Part shown: piece by piece, positions 1 to 5,646 of the stretch
How positions within the stretch are numbered: the first letter of the stretch is position 1
Layout: every line of letters starts with the position of its first letter
Source: an uncultured Atopobiaceae bacterium
Lineage (GTDB): Bacteria > Actinomycetota > Coriobacteriia > Coriobacteriales > Atopobiaceae
Assembly (NCBI GenBank): GCA_947581665.1
Contig: CANPVI010000034.1
Location: forward strand, 1-11,078
Length of the DNA: 11,078 nucleotides
Reading direction: 5' to 3'
Position numbers and translations under genes: made by a program
Notes under the pieces: model-generated
Database searches by the model: none
What the model was told of the DNA's origin: nothing
The model's input: only the letters and a program-made list of their open reading frames with translations

Positions 1-60
1 TCGACGGGGCTTCCCGGGCCAGGGTCGAACTTTGCACTTGACGGGGGTGCGGGGCATATG

Positions 61-228
61 ATTGGGGACGGACCTTTCGTCTCGCCGCGCGTCCTCTACC
101 TGCGGCTTTGCCAAGACAAAAGGTCCGTCCCCAATGTCTTGAGACGTTTCCGCTGCGAGATGCGTTGCGCGCAAGACAAAAACTCCGTCCCCACTGTCTT
201 GCGTCCCCACTGTCTTGCAACTGTCTTG
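61..228. repeat. REP-like palindromic element, family 1 (copy 1)
   Basis: Two 22-base arms, 61-82 and 114-135, are inverted copies with one mismatch. Their shared core reads GGGGACGGACCTTTTGTCTT. The roughly 30-base loop contains TCTACCTGCG. Further half-units follow: CAAGACAAAAACTCCGTCC at 172-190, a perfect 16-base tandem duplication of CGTCCCCACTGTCTTG (186-201 and 202-217), and a third partial CTGTCTTG ending at 228. The same arms and loop motif recur in the same orientation at 4154-4280, so this is a dispersed element. Sequences of the GGGGACGG...TTTTGTC type are, from general knowledge, often found with REP-associated tyrosine transposases, but no transposase is in this window. An open frame through it (58-369) looks non-genic because it is made of the repeat. 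Confidence 0.85.
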
Positions 229-357
229 ATGTCTCGTCATGCCTGTGGCCGAATTGTTTCGGCGCGTCGGCCAAGGCGCGCGCATTTCGGGGAACAACCA
301 GGACATGGCACTCGCCACGCACGTGTTCCTCGCCCGCAAGGGCCCGACCCGCAATGC

Positions 358-386
358 GCCTCGGAGTAGCCGAGGCCCGAAGGAGG
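358..386 (+). promoter_or_regulatory. Leader hairpin and Shine-Dalgarno of hdcA
   Basis: A 7-bp stem (GCCTCGG 358-364 with CCGAGGC 370-376, loop AGTAG) ends three bases before a strong AAGGAGG Shine-Dalgarno (380-386), which lies six bases before the ATG at 393. The Shine-Dalgarno decides the start of hdcA against the longer open frame beginning at 108, whose first 95 codons cross the repeat. Whether the hairpin regulates translation is inference. I see no convincing -35/-10 pair in 229-357. A small palindrome, CCGAATTGTTTCGG, sits near 250. Confidence 0.5.
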
Positions 387-392
387 CTCCCC

Positions 393-1340
393 ATGAGCAT
401 CGAGACCCGTGATAACCGCACCATCGCCAAGTCGGCTTCGCGCCACGAGGCACTTCGGCACCCGCTTCTCGACAAAACCGCCATCAGCCCCTACAACGAC
501 TGGTCCGATGGCTATGGCATGCCGGGGGCGATCGGCAACGGCTACGTGAACATCCTGAAGGTCTCATGCGGGGTCGTGGACAAGACGAACGACGTCCTCA
601 TCGACGGCATCGTCACCTATGACAAGGCCGAGGTCGCCGACGCCTACGTGGGCCAGATCAACATGCTCACCGCGAGCTCCTTCTGCGGCGTGATGGGCCA
701 GGTGTGGGGCTATGACCTCGCGCGCCACCCTTCCATCGACCATCAGACCCCGCTTTTCGAGGAGACGCAGTTCAACGGCCAGAAGCTCCCCGTCTATGAC
801 GGCGCGCCGCTTCTCGAGGCCGGCATCGAGCTCTTCGGCACCGACGTCGATCGCCGCTACCATCCCGCGCCCGGCTCGCACGTCATCTGCGCGAACAAGG
901 GCGTGACGGCCTACCGTCCGGCCACCGACCGCGAATTCCAGGACGGCGAAGGCTACGGCGTGTGGTCCTTCATCGCCATCTCGCTCTCGAACGACCGCGA
1001 TTACTGCGCCGACCTCTTCATCGAGGACGCCGGCATCTGGACCAAGAACGACAACGAAGAGGAAATGTGTGCGTGGCTTGACGAGCACCGCAAGGAGATC
1101 GTCTGGTCCGTCGTCGAATGCGGGCGCGACAGCGGCGTCCTCTTCGACCGCACCTACATCTCCTACGCGCACGTGATGATGAAGCCGAACCAGATCGGCA
1201 ACGCCATCACCGTGGGCCCATACGTGACGCTCGCGCGCCACGCCGTCCCCGACGCCGGCTTCGGCGCCCTTAACGGCATGAGCCTCGAGGGCTGGCTTGA
1301 GGGCCAGGGCTTCGAGAGCTTGACCGGCCTCAAGGCGTAA
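393..1340 (+). CDS. hdcA: Pyruvoyl-dependent histidine decarboxylase proenzyme
   Basis: Converts L-histidine to histamine and CO2 with a covalently bound pyruvoyl group instead of pyridoxal phosphate. The 315-residue protein matches the Lactobacillus 30a enzyme (about 310 residues) along its length. Conserved blocks include AISPYNDW (30-37), IGNGYV (47-52), IVTYDKAE (73-80), TASSF (93-97), PAPGSHVICANKGVTA (158-173), YGVWS (188-192), FIEDAG (209-214) and IGNAITVGPYV (268-278). By homology, self-cleavage falls between Ser95 and Ser96, giving a beta chain (1-95) and an alpha chain starting with the pyruvoyl group. Glu211 corresponds to catalytic Glu197 and Tyr76/Asp77 to substrate-binding Tyr62/Asp63 of the Lactobacillus enzyme. 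The N-terminus is about 14 residues longer than usual. The start is set by AAGGAGG six bases upstream. The antiporter follows after 121 bases. No hdcB maturation gene is visible. The cytoplasmic location is family knowledge. Confidence 0.95.
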   Translation: MSIETRDNRTIAKSASRHEALRHPLLDKTAISPYNDWSDGYGMPGAIGNGYVNILKVSCGVVDKTNDVLIDGIVTYDKAEVADAYVGQINMLTASSFCGVMGQVWGYDLARHPSIDHQTPLFEETQFNGQKLPVYDGAPLLEAGIELFGTDVDRRYHPAPGSHVICANKGVTAYRPATDREFQDGEGYGVWSFIAISLSNDRDYCADLFIEDAGIWTKNDNEEEMCAWLDEHRKEIVWSVVECGRDSGVLFDRTYISYAHVMMKPNQIGNAITVGPYVTLARHAVPDAGFGALNGMSLEGWLEGQGFESLTGLKA

Positions 1341-1350
1341 GCGCCCTCTG

Positions 1351-1387
1351 CGCGCCCCGTGGGCTGGAGCCCAGCTCACGGGGCGCG
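1351..1387 (+). terminator. Hairpin terminator or attenuator after hdcA
   Basis: CGCGCCCCGTG (1351-1361) pairs perfectly with CACGGGGCGCG (1377-1387). The stem continues inward through a G-U pair and five more pairs to a three-base loop, about 17 bp in all. Only TTCTCC follows, so the U-tract is weak. It starts 11 bases after the hdcA stop. In lactic acid bacteria, hairpins between hdcA and the antiporter gene make downstream expression lower than that of hdcA. A similar partial terminator here is inference. Confidence 0.7.
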
Positions 1388-1461
1388 TTCTCCACAGCTT
1401 CACCCCGAACCACTGAGCGCTATCCGTCCCATCCGCACTGATAGAAGAGTGAGGGGCCACC

Positions 1462-2991
1462 ATGGCTGACACCCCCAACACCCCGAACGCCACCGCCGTC
1501 GCGCCTGGTGACGCTCAGCAGAGCACCAGCTCAAGCGCGTCCGACGCGAAGCGCGTCGGCCTCATCGGCCTCATCGGCGTCGTGATCTCGGCCATGGTGG
1601 GCGGCGGCATCTACGACCTGCCGCAAAACATGACCGCGGACGCCGGTGGCCTTGGCATCATCATCGCGTGGGCCATCACCGGCATCGGCATGTGGTTCAT
1701 CGCCAACACCTTCCGCGTGCTCGCACAGGCGAAGCCCGAGCTCAAGAACGGCCTCTACACCTACGCCTCACGCGGGTTCGGCAAGCTCGTGGGCTTCTTC
1801 GTGGCCTACGGCTATTGGATTTGCAACTGCTTCGCGCTCGTGGCTTACGGCGTCCTCATCATGAGCACGCTCAACTACTTCTTCCCCGGCTCCTTCGAGG
1901 GCGGCAAGAACTGGTGGAGCATCATCGGCGCCTCCGCCATCAGCTGGCTCATGTTCGTCCTCGCCTGCCGCGGCGCGAAGAGCTCGAGCTTCATCAACAT
2001 CATCGGCACGATCGGCAAGATCATCCCCGTCATCATCTTCCTCATCGCCTGCCTCACCGTCTTCAACTTCGCCACGTTCTTCCATGGCTTCTTCGGCATG
2101 GACGGCTCAAAGGCGCTCGCGTTCAACTTCGGCGACGTGATGGGCCAGGCCTCCTCGACGATGCTCGTCACGCTCTGGCTCTTCATCGGCATCGAGGGCG
2201 CAGTCGTCGTCTCCGGCCAGGCTACCTCGCAAAACGACGTGGCGAAGGCCACCACCATCGGATACCTCGCGATCCTCGTGCTCTACGTGCTCTCCTCGCT
2301 GCTGCCCCTCGGCGTCTACGACCAGACGCAGATCGCCGCGATGGAGAACCCTTCGATGGCGGCCATCATGCTCGACAAGTTCGGGAGCTGGGGAGAGATC
2401 CTCGTCAACGTCGGCGTGATCATCTCCGTGCTCTCGAGCTGGCTCGTCTGGATGCTCATGCTCGGACAGATGCCGCTCTTCGCCGCCGAGGACGGCATCT
2501 TCCCGAAGTCCTTCGGCAAGACCAACGACGCCGACGCACCCACGAAGGCCCTGCTCTGGACGGCCATCATCATCCAAGCACTCCTGATCCTCTGCCACTT
2601 CCTACCCGGTAACGCTTGGACGACGATGATCTCCATCACGTCCGTGATGGCCATGCCGTGCTACCTGCTCTGCTGCCTCTTCCTCTGGAAGATCGCCAAG
2701 ACGGAGCCGTGGCCGAAGATCCGCTTCAGCAAGACCAACGGCCTCGTGACCGGCATCCTCGGCACGATCTTCTCGCTCTTCCTCGTGTACTCGGCCGGCC
2801 TCAACTACCTCATGGTGGCGTGCATCATCTACGCCATCGGCATCCCCATCTTCTTCGTGGGGCTCAAGCAGAACGGCGCCACCGGCACCTACAGCTCCAT
2901 GCTCGGCAAGTGGGAGAAGGTCCTGCTCGCGATCGTCGTCGTGCTCGGCATCATCGGCATCGTGTACGCGTGCATTGGCGGCATCTTCTGA
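1462..2991 (+). CDS. hdcP: APC-family amino acid antiporter, probable histidine/histamine exchanger
   Basis: A 509-residue polytopic membrane protein of the basic amino acid/polyamine antiporter (APA) branch of the APC superfamily. After a Ser/Thr/Pro-rich cytosolic tail (1-30), the first helix carries the family signature VGGGIYDLPQNM (46-57). About 12 hydrophobic segments follow, ending VLGIIGIVYACIGGIF. Other family-like blocks are NGLYTYASRGFGKLVGF, LWLFIGIEGAVVVSGQA and PLFAAEDGIFPKSFGKTN. The length is normal for ArcD/HdcP/TdcD-type transporters. The start has GAGGGG about six bases upstream. Its place directly behind hdcA, on the same strand, is the main argument for histidine uptake coupled to histamine export. 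By sequence alone arginine/ornithine, lysine/cadaverine or tyrosine/tyramine exchange would be equally possible. The gene symbol therefore rests on context. Confidence 0.85.
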   Translation: MADTPNTPNATAVAPGDAQQSTSSSASDAKRVGLIGLIGVVISAMVGGGIYDLPQNMTADAGGLGIIIAWAITGIGMWFIANTFRVLAQAKPELKNGLYTYASRGFGKLVGFFVAYGYWICNCFALVAYGVLIMSTLNYFFPGSFEGGKNWWSIIGASAISWLMFVLACRGAKSSSFINIIGTIGKIIPVIIFLIACLTVFNFATFFHGFFGMDGSKALAFNFGDVMGQASSTMLVTLWLFIGIEGAVVVSGQATSQNDVAKATTIGYLAILVLYVLSSLLPLGVYDQTQIAAMENPSMAAIMLDKFGSWGEILVNVGVIISVLSSWLVWMLMLGQMPLFAAEDGIFPKSFGKTNDADAPTKALLWTAIIIQALLILCHFLPGNAWTTMISITSVMAMPCYLLCCLFLWKIAKTEPWPKIRFSKTNGLVTGILGTIFSLFLVYSAGLNYLMVACIIYAIGIPIFFVGLKQNGATGTYSSMLGKWEKVLLAIVVVLGIIGIVYACIGGIF

Positions 2992-3007
2992 TCTAGCCGA
3001 CGCTGCG

Positions 3008-3045
3008 GCTTTTCAGAGTGCCCAATCTCGGGCACTCTGAAAAGC
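3008..3045 (+). terminator. Perfect 16-bp palindrome downstream of the antiporter
   Basis: GCTTTTCAGAGTGCCC (3008-3023) and GGGCACTCTGAAAAGC (3030-3045) pair without mismatch around a six-base loop, AATCTC. It begins 17 bases after the hdcP stop, where a terminator is expected. No U-run follows on the plus strand, so it is not a canonical Rho-independent terminator. It could be an RNA-stabilising 3' hairpin, a bidirectional terminator using the internal T/A flanks of the stem, or another palindromic repeat. Imperfect pairing extends a few bases outward. Confidence 0.6.
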
Positions 3046-3199
3046 CTCGCTGGCGTTTGGCTCGTTCGCGTGTCTGCTTCTGCATCATTCCCGGCTTCCC
3101 CAGCCTGCCCTCGATCCTCCACCTCGCAGCCTGCCCTGACCTCCTTCTCGCAGGCACTTTACATAACGTCACAGAATTACACGGGCTTGCGACGGGAGG

Positions 3200-3369
3200 G
3201 CACAGAAACTCATGCCCATGCGGCTTCGCGTGGCGCAAGGGCATGAGTTTCTGTGCTCGAAATCGCCCGATTCTGGCGTGTGGGCGCAAGTTTCTGTCTT
3301 TTCATGGCGCATGAATGGGAGTTTCTGTGCTTTCGGCCCCTCGAATCTCGAATCGGGCACAGAAACTCC
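3200..3369. repeat. Palindromic repeat cluster, family 2 (GCACAGAAACTC)
   Basis: The unit GCACAGAAACTC/GAGTTTCTGTGC occurs four times in alternating orientation. A perfect 18-base inverted pair (3200-3217 and 3239-3256) encloses a 21-base loop. A second 13-base pair (3318-3330 and 3357-3369) encloses a 26-base loop. A degenerate AAGTTTCTGTCTT lies between them near 3289-3301. GATTCTGGCG and GAATCTCGAATCGG in the spacers are also related. The layout resembles a BIME (paired REP hairpins). The open frames across it, on both strands, look like repeat readthrough. The cluster fills most of the 412-base gap between hdcP and the next gene; 3046-3199 shows nothing I can name. Confidence 0.8.
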
Positions 3370-3403
3370 GCCCCTCGCGGCAGCGGGCCTAGAGCGGACA
3401 AGC

Positions 3404-4099
3404 CTAGAGTGGGCGGGCGAAGTAGTAGCCGTCGTCGAGCTGGACGAGCTCAAGGCGGTCGGCGCACGTGAGGCGCTCGCGCGAGAGGATCGTCACCTTC
3501 TCGCTCCCCTCGCCCGCGTCCTCCGCCTCGCACGTATCCTCATCCACAAGCGAGAGCGTGGCGTCGTAGATGTTGTAGCCGAGCGCCACCACGATGGGGT
3601 TGCAGTAGCAGGTGCCGGTGCGCCCGAGGAGCACCATGAGGAAGCCCACGGCCACGCAATAGGCGGCGAAGGCCGACCAGCTGAGCCGGAGCGCGAGCGC
3701 GAGCAGGGGAATGACGAACGAGATGTAGAACGTGAGCGCTTGGTCGTTCTTGAGCTCGAGCGTGGCGGCGCTCGTGCAGAGGGTGGCCGGAAGGCGGCTC
3801 TTTCGTCCGAAGGTGACGAGGCCCACGATCCCGAAGATGACCATCGTGGCGGTGCACGCGAGGTTGATGGTGTTGAGCACGGGGAACGTGGCAGGATCGC
3901 CCACCTCGGCGATGCCCTCGGAGACGCCGAGGTACGCGGGTGCGAAGAAGCGCTCGGCAAGCGATATCGCCGAGAACGCGAAGGACGCACCATAGAGGGG
4001 GATGAACGAGATGAACACGAAGAGCCGCCGGTAGCGCGTGGGCGGCACCTGCGTGCGGGTCGGCGCCTTCGCGCGCGTGCGGGTGGACTGCGATTGCAT
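3404..4099 (-). CDS. Four-helix membrane protein, KwaA-like (Kiwa defence)
   Basis: The 231-residue protein has a basic N-terminus (1-25) and hydrophobic segments at about 26-46, 76-97, 122-138 and 141-159. A soluble C-terminal part (160-231) follows, probably cytosolic. It contains LTFYISFVIPLL (122-133), CNPIVVALGYNIYDA (166-180) and a short beta-rich stretch VTILSRERL...ADRLELVQLDDGYYFAR (202-229). Four helices, the NP...GY.IY motif and the ILSRE/YYFAR tail resemble KwaA, the membrane subunit of the Kiwa anti-phage system. That match is from memory and not tested. KwaB (DUF4868) should lie next to kwaA in a complete system. None is visible: repeats follow downstream and upstream is non-coding. 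The start has AGGAGG five bases upstream and a TAGAAT box at 4129-4124. It could also be an unrelated small membrane protein. Confidence 0.55.
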   Translation of the reverse strand: MQSQSTRTRAKAPTRTQVPPTRYRRLFVFISFIPLYGASFAFSAISLAERFFAPAYLGVSEGIAEVGDPATFPVLNTINLACTATMVIFGIVGLVTFGRKSRLPATLCTSAATLELKNDQALTFYISFVIPLLALALRLSWSAFAAYCVAVGFLMVLLGRTGTCYCNPIVVALGYNIYDATLSLVDEDTCEAEDAGEGSEKVTILSRERLTCADRLELVQLDDGYYFARPL

Positions 4100-4123
4100 G
4101 GCCCTCCTCCCCTCAGTCGCACG

Positions 4124-4129
4124 ATTCTA
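4124..4129 (-). promoter_or_regulatory. Possible -10 box of the KwaA-like gene
   Basis: TAGAAT on the minus strand lies 24 bases upstream of the start codon and close to the TATAAT consensus. No good -35 hexamer is present at 16-18 bases. An identical TAGAAT precedes the MntA/HepT pair, which gives slight support. Confidence 0.3.
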
Positions 4130-4153
4130 CGGTAGCGGAAACCCCATCGGCCC

Positions 4154-4280
4154 ATGCAAGACAACGGGGACGCAAGACAGCGGGGACGGAGCTTTTGTCT
4201 TGCGGCAGCTCGTCTACCTGCGTCTTTTCCAAGACAAAAGGTCCGTCCCCAGTGTCTTGCAGTCGCCAGTGTCTTGCATG
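4154..4280. repeat. REP-like palindromic element, family 1 (copy 2, extended)
   Basis: An inverted repeat with arms of about 50 bases (4154-4202 and 4230-4280) and few mismatches, around a loop of about 27 bases. From outside in, each arm carries CATGCAAGACA, a second AAGACA...GGGGACGG unit and TTTTGTCTTG. The loop shares CTACCTGCG with the copy at 61-135, and CCAAGACAAAAGGTCCGTCC is identical in both, in the same orientation. The outer ATGCAAGACA extension makes this the longer and better preserved copy. If transcribed, it would form one very stable hairpin. The promoter side of the KwaA-like gene lies just outside its left end. Confidence 0.85.
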
Positions 4281-4468
4281 GGAGGACGCCGAGACGGACG
4301 CCCTCGCGCACCAGTGCTCCTGCCCACCTGTTACACCACGATTCTTGGCACGATCCAGGAATCCCATCGTCTGCGTTCGTCGCCCGTTTATCTAAACCCC
4401 GCGCAACCTTGCGGGCAAAGCAAAAGAACCGTCCCTTCTGTCTTGCTTCGCACGGGGGTCGCACGGGG

Positions 4469-4622
4469 CCTTCGGGTGTATCTCGTGGCACGGAGGCGCT
4501 TAGGGTGTCGCGAATTGGGGTGAAAACGGTGTGAATCGGCCCGATTCGCACACCGCTCGCAGGGGCGCGGCGCTTTTCGATACACCCGAAGGGCACCCGT
4601 GCCTCGAGATACACCGCAAGCG
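4469..4622. repeat. MITE-like element with inverted ends, family 3
   Basis: The left end (4469-4493) and right end (4599-4622) are inverted copies of a unit close to GTGCCACGAGATACACC plus a CG/GC AAG tail. A second partial unit, TACACCCGAAGGG, lies at 4581-4593. The interior has a palindrome, CGGTGTG-AATC (4527-4537) with GATT-CG-CACACCG (4543-4555), containing a two-base bulge. The same unit occurs twice at 10773-10828, where it forms the end of a broken ATPase gene. About 154 bases, no coding capacity and inverted ends are MITE-like. No target-site duplication was identified. Confidence 0.65.
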
Positions 4623-4701
4623 AGGCCGTGGCAGCTGGACGCACACCACAAGGCCACGCGCGCCACGCGTGCAAGGGAGTACCCTCAGCTTCAAGCGTGG
4701 A

Positions 4702-4746
4702 GGCGCGGCGAGCAGGCGCGGAGGCGCGAGGGCGCGGCGAGCAGGC
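4702..4746 (+). repeat. Short direct repeat, GC-rich
   Basis: GGCGCGGCGAGCAGGC occurs at 4702-4717 and exactly again at 4731-4746, within a purine-rich GC stretch that also repeats GGCACG units to about 4770. It precedes the MBL hydrolase gene. It may be a slippage product with no function. Confidence 0.6.
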
Positions 4747-4809
4747 ACGGCACGCGAGCACGGCACGCAGAGACGGAGAGCGAGAAGGCACGGCGAAAAG
4801 GGGTGCGCG

Positions 4810-5433
4810 ATGGCGGGCACGGGCGCGAAGAGGGGCGAGATCCTCTACCAGGGGCACGCGAGCATGCGGATCATCACGAAGGCGGGCACGGTCGTCTACG
4901 TGGACCCCTTTGCGGGCGAGGGTTACGACGTGCCGGCTGACCTCATCCTCGTCACCCACGAGCACTACGACCACAACGCCGTGGACAAGCCCGCGCACAA
5001 GCCGAGCACCGTCATCTGGCGCGAGGCGGAGTTCCTCGAGCACGGCTGGAGGGCCTCCGAGCTCGGGCACAAGGTCTTTCGCGACGTGGACGTCCAGGCG
5101 GTCGAGGCCTATAACGGCCACCACCCGAAGGGCTTCGGCGTGGGCTACCTGCTGCGCTTCGACGGCATCCTCGTCTACGTGTCCGGCGACACCTCGAAGA
5201 CGGACCAGATGGCGCAGATGGCGAAGCTCGGAATCGACTACGCGTTCCTGCCGATCGACGGCATCTACAACATGGGGCCGGCCGAGATGATGCGCTGCGC
5301 GAAGCTCATCGACGCGAAGCGCGTCATCCCCTACCACATGGACCCTGGCCACCTCTTCAACGAGGCGGACGCCGAAAAGGTGCGGCTCCCGAACGTGCTC
5401 ATCGTGCCTGCGGGCGGCGTCATCGACTATTAA
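4810..5433 (+). CDS. UlaG-like metallo-beta-lactamase-fold hydrolase
   Basis: A 207-residue soluble protein, probably cytoplasmic, as no signal peptide is present. The core motif THEHYDH (49-55) supplies zinc ligands His50, His52, Asp54 and His55. Later ligands are likely His104/His105 (GHHPKG), Asp127 in SGDTS and His176 in PYHMDPGH. The opening LYQGHASMRI and the YVDPF strand are typical of the UlaG/YtkL-type branch (L-ascorbate-6-phosphate lactonase-like and general metal-dependent hydrolases). Substrate cannot be deduced. The length is close to the usual 200-230. The ATG at 4810 is preferred because the domain begins right after it, and AAAAGGGG lies a few bases upstream. The frame is open back to 4531, but that part is repeat-like. 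The gene stands alone, followed by a possible microprotein. Confidence 0.88.
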   Translation: MAGTGAKRGEILYQGHASMRIITKAGTVVYVDPFAGEGYDVPADLILVTHEHYDHNAVDKPAHKPSTVIWREAEFLEHGWRASELGHKVFRDVDVQAVEAYNGHHPKGFGVGYLLRFDGILVYVSGDTSKTDQMAQMAKLGIDYAFLPIDGIYNMGPAEMMRCAKLIDAKRVIPYHMDPGHLFNEADAEKVRLPNVLIVPAGGVIDY

Positions 5434-5540
5434 CGCAGGCGTTCGCGAAAGCCGACAAACCTGAAGCGAACCCTAAAACACACCGCGCGAGCTGGGGGAA
5501 CCATAAGGGACAACGCACACTCCCGAGGAGAGGATCCCCC

Positions 5541-5618
5541 ATGGAAACCACGCTCACGCTCGAAGACGTTCTCGCCACGTTGATCTGGGACGTCGAGCGC
5601 CCCGACCTCGAGGACTAA
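5541..5618 (+). CDS. Possible 25-residue acidic microprotein
   Basis: A short open frame with an excellent ribosome binding site (GAGGAGAGG, 5525-5533, about seven bases before ATG). It encodes METTLTLEDVLATLIWDVER followed by PDLED and a stop. The peptide is acidic and amphipathic, without a membrane segment or Cys motif. It lies 107 bases after the MBL hydrolase on the same strand and 28 bases before the end of the convergent DUF1287 gene. Codons are G/C-ending like the neighbours. I do not recognise it. It could be a real small protein, a leader peptide without a downstream gene, or the start of a decayed gene. The gap before it (5434-5540) contains no clear terminator or promoter. Confidence 0.4.
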   Translation: METTLTLEDVLATLIWDVERPDLED

Positions 5619-5646
5619 CCGGCGGCGCGCTCAGCACGCTTGGCCC

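Larger units (their letters stand above)
4281..4809. other. Non-coding spacer with degenerate repeats
   Basis: No convincing gene is seen in this stretch. Open frames on both strands are low-complexity, rich in Arg/Ala/Cys, and cross repeats. It holds a degenerate family-1 half-unit (CAAAAGAACCGTCCC near 4422, then TGTCTTGC), the inverted-repeat element at 4469-4622 and purine-rich G/C repeats at 4700-4790. A longer frame from 4531 runs in phase into the MBL hydrolase gene, but its first 93 codons have no domain-like content. Confidence 0.6.

Noticed and set aside
61..228. CRISPR array
   Set aside because: The repeated units are palindromic, irregularly spaced and partly tandem, without unique spacers of constant length. 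No cas genes are present.
108..392. Upstream extension of the hdcA frame (95 more codons)
   Set aside because: It reads through the family-1 palindrome and a low-complexity stretch. The strong AAGGAGG before 393 and the start of family homology mark the true start.
564..1493. A 309-codon minus-strand frame opposite hdcA
   Set aside because: Val/Ala/Asp/Glu-rich antisense shadow; hdcA on the other strand is certain.
4500..4820. Minus-strand 106-codon frame in the spacer before the MBL gene
   Set aside because: It covers the MITE-like element and GC repeats, with Cys/Arg/Pro-rich composition and no domain or good ribosome binding site.
3493..5352. A 619-codon minus-strand open frame
   Set aside because: It lies antisense to the MBL hydrolase, crosses repeats and overlaps the KwaA-like gene in another frame. 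It has no domain content and is a product of high GC.
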